Origin: UMGS1908 sp045655005
GTDB lineage: Bacteria > Bacillota > Clostridia > Christensenellales > UBA1242
NCBI GenBank assembly: GCA_045655005.1
Contig: JAZOOJ010000001.1
Span: 48,798-112,797 of the forward strand
Direction: 5' to 3'
DNA: 64,000 nucleotides
Below the pieces are notes generated by a model. It made no database searches and was not told where the DNA came from. It saw only the letters and a program-made list of their open reading frames with translations. This document shows positions 35,981 to 44,023 of this stretch, piece by piece; the first letter of the stretch is position 1, and each line of letters starts with the position of its first letter. The position numbers and the translations under genes are program-made.

Positions 35981-36001
35981 GTAAATATATAATTGACAAT
36001 G

Positions 36002-36050
36002 AAAAAGAACGATTAGGCAATTTTGATTGCTTATTCGTTCTTTTTGTTTT
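36002..36050 (+). terminator. Intrinsic terminator
   Basis: AAAAAGAACGA pairs with TCGTTCTTTTT, with an inner AGGCAA/TTGCTT stem; T-rich tail. Confidence 0.9.
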
Positions 36051-36061
36051 AATGTAAATTA

Positions 36062-37309
36062 TTATGCGACGTCGTCACGGTTAAATAAAGACATCTGAGG
36101 TTCATCTTCATCTTCCAACTGAAAGTCTTTGCTTTTAAATATGTCTTTGCTTGCTGCACGTTGTCTGAGCATTTCTTCTTCACGAATCAGTTGTTCAAGC
36201 ATTTGTTTTGAGGCGTCATCTAAAATTCCGGCTTTAGCGAACTCTTGCATTTCCTTTAATGCTGAATATCTGGCGTCTGCTTCTTCAATACTTGATAGGT
36301 AAGAGGCAAAACTTGAATGTCCTTTTTTTGCCATTTCCAGTGCAGCATTCATTCTGAATGCAAGCTTTTTATCTCTTTCGTTTGTTGGTTCTCTGTTCAT
36401 ATTTGCGATTTGAATTTTGTGTTTCGCCTCATGAAGTCCAGTTTGCATCATTCGCATTGGAAGATATGGGTCTTTTGTAATCTTGCATTTTTCAAATTCG
36501 TTTAAAAATTGTTCATTTAAATATAATGTGTCAACACCGTCTGCGTAACAACCAAATGTTGTTTTGTCGCCTTGTTGAGCAAATTTTCTAAATTCCACCT
36601 TAGGGGCTTGAACATTGTTCATAGAACAATACCCATCAACAAGCCCTTCAACAATATTTAGCAAATCTTCTTTTTCAAGCGAATAGAAGACGTCAGGGTT
36701 AAAGCATTGTGCAAGGCTTTTATAGGTGATAGGGTCCATTTTTGGAACTTCGGTGATTTGTTCGGCGTCGCCACCGCTAAACATATTGCTATCTTGCATA
36801 AATCCACGCAATTTCCAAATTGTCTTCATTCGTATATTCATTGCTTCGTCTTCACGATAGTCAACTATATCACCATTTTCATCTACGTGACCCAAAACGC
36901 TTGATATATATTTTGTAAGAATCTCGGCTTCTTGACGTATTTGCTCGAATTGTTGTATTTGATTTTGTTTTAAATTTTGTTTCCTTAAAAGTTGAAAGTA
37001 TACAAAAGTCAAATATTGATTAACATAATCGGCAAGTTTTTTGGCAAACTTTTTATCTCTTAGCATAAGTTGGGTAGCATAATCTAAGATGTTTTCATCA
37101 TCTTCGCTGATCATTATGCCAAACATTTCATAGTATGCTTCTTGAATAAATTTAAAGAAATGCGAAAATAGGACGGTCTTTTCTCCATCGCCCATTTTAG
37201 AAAGTAAATTTTTATCTACTTTTATTAATGAGGTAAGATATTTTGCGTAGTCGTCAAATTTATCAACGTCAAATTGTTCTTGCCCTGTTAGAACAAATTT
37301 CTCACGCAT
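36062..37309 (-). CDS. Unknown protein with HExxH zinc-site motif
   Basis: 415 aa, soluble. Not recognised as a named family. The sequence GLHEAKHKIQIA (residues about 294-305) is a metallopeptidase-type HExxH, and SIEEADARYSALKE about 45 residues later could provide a third ligand (gluzincin layout). Upstream, FGCYADGVDTLYLNEQFL resembles the strand before the active-site helix in such enzymes. A coiled-coil region (QFEQIRQEAEIL) lies near residue 125. GGGGGG site upstream of ATG. Confidence 0.65.
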   Translation of the reverse strand: MREKFVLTGQEQFDVDKFDDYAKYLTSLIKVDKNLLSKMGDGEKTVLFSHFFKFIQEAYYEMFGIMISEDDENILDYATQLMLRDKKFAKKLADYVNQYLTFVYFQLLRKQNLKQNQIQQFEQIRQEAEILTKYISSVLGHVDENGDIVDYREDEAMNIRMKTIWKLRGFMQDSNMFSGGDAEQITEVPKMDPITYKSLAQCFNPDVFYSLEKEDLLNIVEGLVDGYCSMNNVQAPKVEFRKFAQQGDKTTFGCYADGVDTLYLNEQFLNEFEKCKITKDPYLPMRMMQTGLHEAKHKIQIANMNREPTNERDKKLAFRMNAALEMAKKGHSSFASYLSSIEEADARYSALKEMQEFAKAGILDDASKQMLEQLIREEEMLRQRAASKDIFKSKDFQLEDEDEPQMSLFNRDDVA

Positions 37310-37421
37310 AAGCGTTGCCCCCCTTCACTAATTGTGTCTATATTATACACTACAATATATAAAATTTCAATAGTCTTTTCAAAATTTCTTATCTGAAAAC
37401 GACACAAAAAGTGAAAAAATA

Positions 37422-37456
37422 ATCAAAGCAAGCCTATATTTTAGACTTGCTTTGAT
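37422..37456 (-). terminator. Intrinsic terminator for the PadR-fusion gene
   Basis: ATCAAAGCAAG / CTTGCTTTGAT 11-bp arms; a T-rich tract follows on the minus strand (A-run at 37414-37420). Confidence 0.88.
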
Positions 37457-37465
37457 AGTTTTTTA

Positions 37466-39901
37466 TTAAACGTGGAAACGTTTTGAATTAAAGAGTAGGG
37501 TATATACCAAAGTATGAATTGGAAGATAAAGTGTACAAATTGCTGGCAAATACCATAATAAATGGTTGTAATCAATTTGAGTAAAACTGTACAGTCCAAA
37601 TGGAATATTGACTGCGTAAATAATGACTAAGCATTGAACGGCAAACAGCACAGAGAATATAATTGCAACTTTTGCAGAATACCTAGGTTTAACTTTCTTG
37701 GTTTGATTTAATAAAAAGATTACTGTAAAAACAATTGGAATTAATATCATCGCTCCTAAACAACTAAACAAGAAGAATGATGCAGGAAGGGCTGAAGGCA
37801 CATACCTTAAGTCAGTGTAGCCAATTGGTCCAGCGATTAAATACCCAATTACAAGAAGTAGTGATGTTAGTGCAAAAGAGAACCAACTTGTAAACATTTT
37901 AATTTTATTTGGTAAAATATAATTTTTTGTTTCGGCTGTTTCTTTTGGTCTTCTTTCGTAAACTCTAACCTCAATACCTGCATTGTTGAAATTTGTCCTT
38001 AGGTCATCAATTTTTGTTATCGTTTGTTGGTTGATGTTGTTTGCCTTTGTTGAAGGTGAAAATCTTATTGAGCCATAAGAGGATAGTGTATTTAATAATT
38101 GACGACTGTCGTTATCTGTGTATTGAGGTACAAAGCTTCGTTTGTTGTCTACAAAAAGGTTCGTTGTAGCATCTGGGTCGTTGTAAATTGGGTCGTAATT
38201 TTGTATTTCAGGTTCAGCATAAACAAAATTGCTTTGCGTTAAGCTTTCGTCTGAATTATTATCAATAATTGAAACTTCATTTCGTGGGTCTTCGGAAGGT
38301 GATAAATATTCATCACGTAAAGCAAGCTCTCTTGCGTTGCTAAATTCTTCATCTCGGTCATAATCATAGGAGTATGAGCTTGTTAATTCATCTTCATTTC
38401 GTAAAGTGAAATTTTGTGCTTTATAATTTTCAATTTCGTCCTCGGCATCTTCGTTGTTTTCGTCGTCGTCATCATTATTATTGAAGTTATTGTAATTACC
38501 ATAATTAAATCGAACGAAAGGAAGAGGTTCGCCTTGTCCGGAATTATCTTCTTCGGCTCCAAAAATTAATTCAGAAGACTCATCGTCTTGATCTTCACTA
38601 TAACCAAAATTCAGTTTTGTTGAATTAAAATCATTTTCGGGTTCATCTTGCTCCAAATTTGACGGGTCTTCATAGTCTTCGTTTTGTTCTTCACTTATTA
38701 AATCTGACGTCAAATCGCTGTAATTTCTTGAAATTTCAAATTCGTCATCGTTTTCTTCGGCAACGCTGTAAAATGGGGCGTCGTCCAATTCTTCTTCTAA
38801 ATCTTCGGAGCTATCAAATTCTAAATCATCGTCAGAATCGTCAGAATTGATGATATTGTCAAATAGTGATGTGTCCAATGTCTGTTCTTTGGGTTGTTCT
38901 TGCGAGAATGTTTCTTCATAGAAGCCTGAGCCACCGACTTCATCTTTTACATTGTCAAAATATGTATTGTTATTTAACTTGTAATCTTTAAAATTAAATT
39001 TGGTAGAATATTTGACATCATTATTCTTGATGACGATATCATCTAATTCATTTTGCGACTCGGTTTGCTCAGATTGGATATCATTTACTGGCGTTGCTTC
39101 ATCTTTTACGTTATTAGAAAATATGTTTCTTAATTCTTCACTTTCTTGATTATCAGAAAGTGGGGAGGTTAATATTTGTTCTGGTATTGGATTGTCATCA
39201 TATTGCAAAGCCTTTTCAATCGAGTTAAAAATGTCGAATTGATTTTCGTCAGTATTATAATATTCTTCAACTAGTTTTAAATCTTGCTCATCGGTGCCAA
39301 AGTCGAGACCTTCATTTTCTTCAATCCCATAAAATTCAGCGAACGGATTAACGACCTTCGTAGATTGAATACCTTGTTCAGAGTTCTCTATTTGCGTACT
39401 TATAATATTTGTCTGTTCTATTCGTAAATCGTATTGATTTTGTTCTGATGAAGCAGAAGTGCATTGCTCTTGATCAAGTTCTTTTTCTTCATCAGTTTTT
39501 TTGCGGAATGTTATATTTTCAGTGCCGGTCAAAGGAATAAAGTTTGTTGTTACTTCTGGCAAAACATCGTCGGCATTTTCAGCAATAAGATTGTCAATTA
39601 TTGACCTTGAAGACAGCCACTCACGCATATTATTATCGTACTCTTGACGACCCAAATCGGTCAATTTATAATAATGCCTTTTACCGCCAATATCGCTGTT
39701 CACCCAGTATGCAGATATAAATCCTTGACCTTCAAGCCGTTTTAAACAACTGTATAATGTAGGTTGCTTTAACTCATAGGTGCCATTGCTTCTGGTTTCA
39801 ATTTCTTTTATAATCTCATACCCGTATTTATCTCCGCTTGCAAGCGTTTTTAAAATTATTGTATCCACATGCCCACGGATTAAATCTGAATCAATTGCCA
39901 T
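37466..39901 (-). CDS. PadR-family regulator fused to acidic linker and 4-TM domain
   Basis: 811 aa. Residues about 1-100 are a PadR winged helix (RGHVDTIILKTLASGDKYGYEIIKEI, LYSCLKRLEGQGFI, GGKRHYYKLTDLG). A linker of about 540 residues follows, extremely rich in Asp, Glu, Asn and Ser. The C-terminal 150 residues carry four TM helices (SWFSFALTSLLLVIGYLI; FFLFSCLGAMILIPIVF; VAIIFSVLFAVQCLVIIY; LPAICTLYLPIHTLVY). It would be a membrane-tethered transcription factor. Start at ATG 39901 with AAGGAG about 11 nt upstream; the frame is open to 39937. Confidence 0.88.
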   Translation of the reverse strand: MAIDSDLIRGHVDTIILKTLASGDKYGYEIIKEIETRSNGTYELKQPTLYSCLKRLEGQGFISAYWVNSDIGGKRHYYKLTDLGRQEYDNNMREWLSSRSIIDNLIAENADDVLPEVTTNFIPLTGTENITFRKKTDEEKELDQEQCTSASSEQNQYDLRIEQTNIISTQIENSEQGIQSTKVVNPFAEFYGIEENEGLDFGTDEQDLKLVEEYYNTDENQFDIFNSIEKALQYDDNPIPEQILTSPLSDNQESEELRNIFSNNVKDEATPVNDIQSEQTESQNELDDIVIKNNDVKYSTKFNFKDYKLNNNTYFDNVKDEVGGSGFYEETFSQEQPKEQTLDTSLFDNIINSDDSDDDLEFDSSEDLEEELDDAPFYSVAEENDDEFEISRNYSDLTSDLISEEQNEDYEDPSNLEQDEPENDFNSTKLNFGYSEDQDDESSELIFGAEEDNSGQGEPLPFVRFNYGNYNNFNNNDDDDENNEDAEDEIENYKAQNFTLRNEDELTSSYSYDYDRDEEFSNARELALRDEYLSPSEDPRNEVSIIDNNSDESLTQSNFVYAEPEIQNYDPIYNDPDATTNLFVDNKRSFVPQYTDNDSRQLLNTLSSYGSIRFSPSTKANNINQQTITKIDDLRTNFNNAGIEVRVYERRPKETAETKNYILPNKIKMFTSWFSFALTSLLLVIGYLIAGPIGYTDLRYVPSALPASFFLFSCLGAMILIPIVFTVIFLLNQTKKVKPRYSAKVAIIFSVLFAVQCLVIIYAVNIPFGLYSFTQIDYNHLLWYLPAICTLYLPIHTLVYTLLFNSKRFHV

Positions 39902-40027
39902 AAAGATTTTTGCTCCTTTGATTGAAAATAATGACAATAAGCCTATTATTAATCAATATAATTATATCTTTTTTATTTAAACGATGTCAATTAAATAAAT
40001 CTATCTTGTAAATCTTTTTAATTTTTA

Positions 40028-40057
40028 TTGTACAATATTAAAATTGTTTGTTATAAT
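40028..40057 (+). promoter_or_regulatory. Promoter giving a leaderless transcript
   Basis: TTGTAC (40028-40033), 18 nt, TATAAT (40052-40057), then exactly 6 nt to ATG 40064. Confidence 0.7.
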
Positions 40058-40063
40058 AGCCTT

Positions 40064-40741
40064 ATGATAGAACCAAAGAAGATAATAAGACAAAAACGAA
40101 AAACTTTGTCCATTACGATAACACCGACTGGAGATGTTATTGTTAAAGCTCCAATAGGCTTGCCAGAAGGTGAAATTTTTAAATTTATTAACGAAAAAGA
40201 GTCCTGGATTTTGTCTAAATTAAGCAAGGCAAACACCAAAGCTGAAATAAACGATGATTTGATAAAATACAAGGCCTTTTTGCTGTTTGGGAATAAATAT
40301 GAGGCCGTGACAGATATTACCGCAAAATCGGCTAATTTTGTAGCAAATAAATGTGTGCTCCCGGTACTTCCTGATAAATCTCAACAATTACATAAAGTAA
40401 TTTTAACATATAAAAAATTGGCGTCAAAGTGGCTTAAAGAAAGAACTCTTGAAATAGCCAGAGTTATAAATGCAAATTTTGATGAGTTTAAAATTTCAGA
40501 TACAAAGGGCAGGTGGGGGTGTTGTACGTCTAATTGTTGCATAAATTTAAATTGGCGTGTTGTGTGTTTAGAACCTGCACTAATTGATTATGTAATTGTG
40601 CATGAATTATGCCATTTAAGAGAAATGAATCATAGTCCTAAATTTTGGGCAAATGTAGAAAAGATATTGCCAGACTACAAACGACGCAGAAAATCAGTGA
40701 AAGAAATGGGCTTTTTATTCCAGATTTATAAAGACGCTTAG
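40064..40741 (+). CDS. YgjP/WLM-type M48 metallopeptidase domain protein
   Basis: 225 aa. DUF45/YgjP family: N-terminal KKIIRQKRKTLSITI with the DVIVKAPIGL strand, the KGRWGCCTSNCCINLNWR segment, and the zinc motif HELCH (VIVHELCHLREMNHSPKFW). Substrate unknown. No ribosome binding site; the promoter places +1 at the ATG, so probably leaderless. Confidence 0.88.
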   Translation: MIEPKKIIRQKRKTLSITITPTGDVIVKAPIGLPEGEIFKFINEKESWILSKLSKANTKAEINDDLIKYKAFLLFGNKYEAVTDITAKSANFVANKCVLPVLPDKSQQLHKVILTYKKLASKWLKERTLEIARVINANFDEFKISDTKGRWGCCTSNCCINLNWRVVCLEPALIDYVIVHELCHLREMNHSPKFWANVEKILPDYKRRRKSVKEMGFLFQIYKDA

Positions 40742-40792
40742 TTAGTTGATTAGTTAGTATTTAGTAATAATTGATTAAAATTGTGTACCCCC

Positions 40793-40821
40793 TTGAAATT
40801 TTTAAAGAAATATAATATAAT
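40793..40821 (+). promoter_or_regulatory. Sigma-A promoter
   Basis: TTGAAA (40793-40798), 17 nt, TATAAT (40816-40821). Confidence 0.78.
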
Positions 40822-40842
40822 TAGTGTCCTGAGGAGATTTAT

Positions 40843-41343
40843 ATGAATAAAGAAATTAAGAAAAATAGAGAATTAGTACAAGGATTAGATTCTAAAATGA
40901 TTAATTGTATCAAGGTGTCTACTTATGGGCCTAATTCAACTGCAATATATGCATATCTTGTTGATGGAAGAATTTTACAGATATCAAGACCAATATATAA
41001 TTTTATGTTGAAACAAGATATAACAAGACGTTTTGTGGCAAAAAATTTCCCTGAAATGACTAGAAGAGCTTTAAAAACTATGGGTGGAGGCATCGCTTTA
41101 GTAAATTTACACAATGTAAAAGAGTTTGATGTTATGTCTTGTGGTGATAGAGTATCTGCCTGGGTTCGTGCTGTATTTAAAACTCAAGGGACAGAAGATG
41201 GGACCACAAGCCAAATTGCAAGACTTTACACAGTGCCTGCTTATATGCAAAGCAACGAGTTGGAAAGATTGTATGATTTATTAGCTGCTCAACCTAATAA
41301 GTTTGAAGAAAATAGTGATAGCGATAATGATGAAAGATTATAA
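40843..41343 (+). CDS. Hypothetical protein, 166 aa
   Basis: Not recognised. Soluble, basic in the middle (NFPEMTRRALKTMGGG), with an acidic C-terminal tail. GAGGAG precedes the ATG. Monocistronic with its own promoter and terminator. Confidence 0.78.
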   Translation: MNKEIKKNRELVQGLDSKMINCIKVSTYGPNSTAIYAYLVDGRILQISRPIYNFMLKQDITRRFVAKNFPEMTRRALKTMGGGIALVNLHNVKEFDVMSCGDRVSAWVRAVFKTQGTEDGTTSQIARLYTVPAYMQSNELERLYDLLAAQPNKFEENSDSDNDERL

Positions 41344-41361
41344 TTGAAGAAAGTTAAATAA

Positions 41362-41390
41362 AAAGCACATACTTACTTAGTATGTGCTTT
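41362..41390. terminator. Bidirectional terminator
   Basis: AAAGCACATAC pairs with GTATGTGCTTT, 7-nt loop; serves the converging genes at 40843 (+) and 41394 (-). Confidence 0.92.
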
Positions 41391-41393
41391 GTT

Positions 41394-42779
41394 TTATTCT
41401 TCATCGTTTGAAATAGTTGGCAGGTCTTCGATAATTTCAAGTTTTAATTGAGTTATTTTTTTGCTTTCTATTGCAAGGATTGTAAATACAAGAGTAATTG
41501 CTTTTGTAACAAAATTCCCGTGTTCGTCAATTTGTTCGTCATTGGTGTTAACTTTTACTACGTCGTTTATATCGCAAAGTTCTTCGGACTTTTCAAAGAT
41601 AAGACCTCCAACCGTTGTATAATTTGTTTCAGGAATATGCTCAATTTCAAGTTCTTCAAACAATTCAGTTAATTCGGTATCGGCGTCTATAATATAAGTA
41701 CCATCTTCAAGACGTTGAATATTATCGTGGTCTTGTTCTTCATCGTGTTCGTCATAAATTTCACCAACCATACATTCAATACAGTCTTCAAGGGTTACAA
41801 GTCCGCTCGTTCCACCTTGTTCGTCAATTACTATTGCTAAGTGCTTTTTCGCTTTTTGTAATTCACGTATTACATCATCAAGCTTCATTTCCTCAGATAT
41901 AAAATGAGGGGTTGTCATTAATTTTTTAACACTTACTGGTTTAGTTGATGTAAGTAGGGCAGTAAAGAAATCCTTCTGATTAAGCACGCCAACTACATTA
42001 TCTCTTGTACCGCTGTAAACAGGAAGTCTTGAATATTGGTATTCAACGAATAATTTTTTCACCGCTTCGATATCGTCATTTTCATCGATAAATATTACAT
42101 CTTTTCTGTGCGTCATAACATCATAAGCAGATTGTTCGCCCAAACTTATTGCACCTTGTAGAATTTCTTTATTGTCGTGGTCAATGACACCTTCTTCTTC
42201 CATAGTGTCAATAATGCTTTCAAGTTCAGTTTCTGTAACTGTTGGAACGACATCGGTTTCTCTTCTTTTTGTAATTTTATGTTGCAACCAGTAGAATGGG
42301 TAATAGATAGCGGAATATTTTAGCAGAAAATATACTCCGCCTGAGAATTTCAACGCATATTTTTCAGGGTTTGCTTTTGCCTTTGCCTTTGGTAAAATTT
42401 CACCAAAAATCAATATGATAATAGTTAACACTACGGTATTAAGTAGGTTGGAAATTGTTGGATTTAAAATAAATTTACCAAATAAATAGCCTGCAATTGT
42501 GGTACAAGCAATATTTACAAGGTTATTAAATGTAAGAATACAAGAAAGTGTTCTTTCAAAATTTTCGGTTATATAGATTGCTTTTCTTGATCCTTTACGT
42601 TTCTCTTCGGCCAATGTTTTAAGCCTTAGCGAGTTACTTGAACTATAAGCGGTTTCACTGGCTGAGCAGAACGCCGAACAGAAAATCAGAACAATTATGC
42701 TGAATAATAGGAAAATATCTCCTGACGAAATCTTTCCTAAAAAGTTTTGTGTTAAAATAATTGTACTCGGGACAACCAT
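41394..42779 (-). CDS. CNNM/CorC-type membrane protein with CBS pair
   Basis: 461 aa. DUF21/CNNM membrane domain (residues about 1-190; GEILPKAKAKANPEK), followed by two CBS motifs (YDVMTHRKDVIFID...SRLPVYSG; HFISEEMKLDDVIRELQ...HLAIVIDEQGGTSGLVTLEDCIECMVGEI, read as separate parts) and a C-terminal CorC/HlyC domain. This family is linked to Mg2+ or other cation transport. AGGAG lies 7 nt upstream of ATG. Preceded by a perfect promoter and a folded 70-nt leader. Confidence 0.92.
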   Translation of the reverse strand: MVVPSTIILTQNFLGKISSGDIFLLFSIIVLIFCSAFCSASETAYSSSNSLRLKTLAEEKRKGSRKAIYITENFERTLSCILTFNNLVNIACTTIAGYLFGKFILNPTISNLLNTVVLTIIILIFGEILPKAKAKANPEKYALKFSGGVYFLLKYSAIYYPFYWLQHKITKRRETDVVPTVTETELESIIDTMEEEGVIDHDNKEILQGAISLGEQSAYDVMTHRKDVIFIDENDDIEAVKKLFVEYQYSRLPVYSGTRDNVVGVLNQKDFFTALLTSTKPVSVKKLMTTPHFISEEMKLDDVIRELQKAKKHLAIVIDEQGGTSGLVTLEDCIECMVGEIYDEHDEEQDHDNIQRLEDGTYIIDADTELTELFEELEIEHIPETNYTTVGGLIFEKSEELCDINDVVKVNTNDEQIDEHGNFVTKAITLVFTILAIESKKITQLKLEIIEDLPTISNDEE

Positions 42780-42791
42780 TTTTTATCTCCT

Positions 42792-42844
42792 AAATTTGCC
42801 TATCTCAATTTGGCTTGACTAAAGCAAGTCAGGTAGGTAAATTT
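42792..42844 (-). promoter_or_regulatory. Structured 5' leader of the CNNM gene
   Basis: On the minus strand: outer arms AAATTTACCTA and TAGGCAAATTT (10 of 11 pair), inner TGACT/AGTCA hairpin. The AGGAG site follows the outer stem directly. No match seen to yybP-ykoY or M-box consensus. Confidence 0.5.
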
Positions 42845-42855
42845 TATTGCCATAT

Positions 42856-42884
42856 ATTATACACCAATTTTCAAAAATTGTCAA
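42856..42884 (-). promoter_or_regulatory. Consensus sigma-A promoter of CNNM gene
   Basis: Minus strand TTGACA (42884-42879), 17 nt, TATAAT (42861-42856). Confidence 0.88.
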
Positions 42885-42913
42885 GTTTACCATATATTAT
42901 ATGTATTGTTGAC

Positions 42914-43528
42914 CTAAAATTTACGAAGTAATCCAGTTACGACTCCTAAAATTGTGCAATTTTCAACAATGATTGGTTCCATAAAATCATTTTCAGGTTG
43001 AAGTCTTATATGCCCGTCTTCTTTATAAAATCGTTTAACTGTTGCGCTGTCATCGATTAAAGCAACAACAATTTCACCATTTCTTGCAGTATTTTGCTTT
43101 TTGACGATTATTTTATCGCCATTAAAAATGCCTGCATTTATCATACTTTCACCTGATACCGTTGTCGCAAATAATTCATCTGAATTAAATAATGATTTAG
43201 GCAAGCACAAATTTTCTTCCAAATTCTCTGTCGCAAGAATTGGAGTTCCTGCAGCAACCGTTCCAAGCAGTGGGGCGTAGGTTATTTCTGATGGATTTAT
43301 TACAGATTTTTTTATGCCAACAACTTCAATCGCACGATTTTTTGTGCTTGAACGCCTAATATGACCTTGTTGTTCAAGTTTATCAAGATAATAGTGGGCA
43401 GTGGCAGAAGAACTTACATTTAGTTCTTTGCAAATTTCACGCACAGTAGGTGGATAACCAAACTGATTTACAAAATTGGTTATAAATTGCAATGTTTTAT
43501 TCAATTTATCTTGCGTAGTCTTTGCCAT
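42914..43528 (-). CDS. lexA: SOS repressor LexA
   Basis: 204 aa. Winged-helix DNA-binding domain (residues about 1-65), cleavage site Ala-Gly in TVAAGTPILA, catalytic Ser in TVSGESM and Lys in SATVKRF: a complete LexA autoprotease. Controls DNA-damage genes; cleaved with RecA help. ATG 43528 has GAGGG 5 nt upstream; an upstream in-frame start at 43555 is less likely. Own promoter carries a GAAC-N4-GTTT box. Confidence 0.95.
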   Translation of the reverse strand: MAKTTQDKLNKTLQFITNFVNQFGYPPTVREICKELNVSSSATAHYYLDKLEQQGHIRRSSTKNRAIEVVGIKKSVINPSEITYAPLLGTVAAGTPILATENLEENLCLPKSLFNSDELFATTVSGESMINAGIFNGDKIIVKKQNTARNGEIVVALIDDSATVKRFYKEDGHIRLQPENDFMEPIIVENCTILGVVTGLLRKF

Positions 43529-43544
43529 AAAATCCCTCAAAAAA

Positions 43545-43583
43545 TGTGTAGTCAAATAACTCTTGGAATTATTATACTACACA
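43545..43583. repeat. 8-bp inverted repeat across lexA transcription start
   Basis: TGTGTAGT (43545-43552) and ACTACACA (43576-43583), 23-nt spacer. It covers the -10 box and presumed +1 of lexA. Confidence 0.6.
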
Positions 43584-43610
43584 AATTATAGAAATGCAAA
43601 ACATTTGTTC
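43571..43610 (-). promoter_or_regulatory. lexA promoter with LexA (SOS) box
   Basis: Minus strand: TTGCAT (43599-43594), 17 nt, TATAAT (43576-43571). GAACAAATGTTT (43610-43599) next to the -35 matches the Gram-positive LexA box GAAC-N4-GTTC at 7 of 8 fixed positions. Confidence 0.75.
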
Positions 43611-43642
43611 AAAAAATTTAAACAAAATTTTACCTATTATTG

Positions 43643-43671
43643 TTGAACAAAAATTCATCTTGTGTTATAAT
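43643..43671 (+). promoter_or_regulatory. Sigma-A promoter of His/Cys-rich gene
   Basis: TTGAAC (43643-43648), 17 nt, TATAAT (43666-43671). GAACAAAAATTC overlapping the -35 differs from a LexA box at one fixed position. Confidence 0.75.
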
Positions 43672-43702
43672 GCTGGGTAATAAATTTAGGAGTGTATTAA
43701 AA

Positions 43703-44023
43703 ATGGAAGAACAACATCATCACCACGATTGCGATTGTCACAACCATACACAACATAGCGATTGCAACTGCGGTTCTCATTCACATCAAAACGATAAAAA
43801 GGATATTCAAAAGAAAAAATATAAAGATTTTGAGTTTGACGACGAAACCGATTTTACCTGTGATTTAGACCCAACAAAAATATGTGATAATTGCGGAAAG
43901 TGCCTGGATGCTTTTAATACAGATAAAGAGGGCTATGTGCAAATTCAAATCGATAAAATCGAAAAAGGTGATAGCACCCTTCAAGACCTTTACAAAATGT
44001 ATGGGCTTGATGATAATCAATAA
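43703..44023 (+). CDS. Small His/Cys-rich (metal-binding-like) protein
   Basis: 106 aa. The first 30 residues are full of His and Cys (HHHHDCDCHNH, HSDCNCGSHSH), then a Lys-rich linker, and a C-terminal unit with CDLD and CDNCGKCLD motifs, which occurs in many Clostridia next to unknown genes. Likely binds zinc, nickel or another metal; not proven. AGGAG lies 10 nt before ATG 43703. Its stop meets the recombinase stop head-on. Confidence 0.78.
   Translation: MEEQHHHHDCDCHNHTQHSDCNCGSHSHQNDKKDIQKKKYKDFEFDDETDFTCDLDPTKICDNCGKCLDAFNTDKEGYVQIQIDKIEKGDSTLQDLYKMYGLDDNQ

Noticed and set aside
42780..42860. yybP-ykoY or M-box riboswitch before the CNNM gene
   Set aside because: The leader is too short and lacks the conserved core sequences of either class; kept only as an unclassified structured leader.
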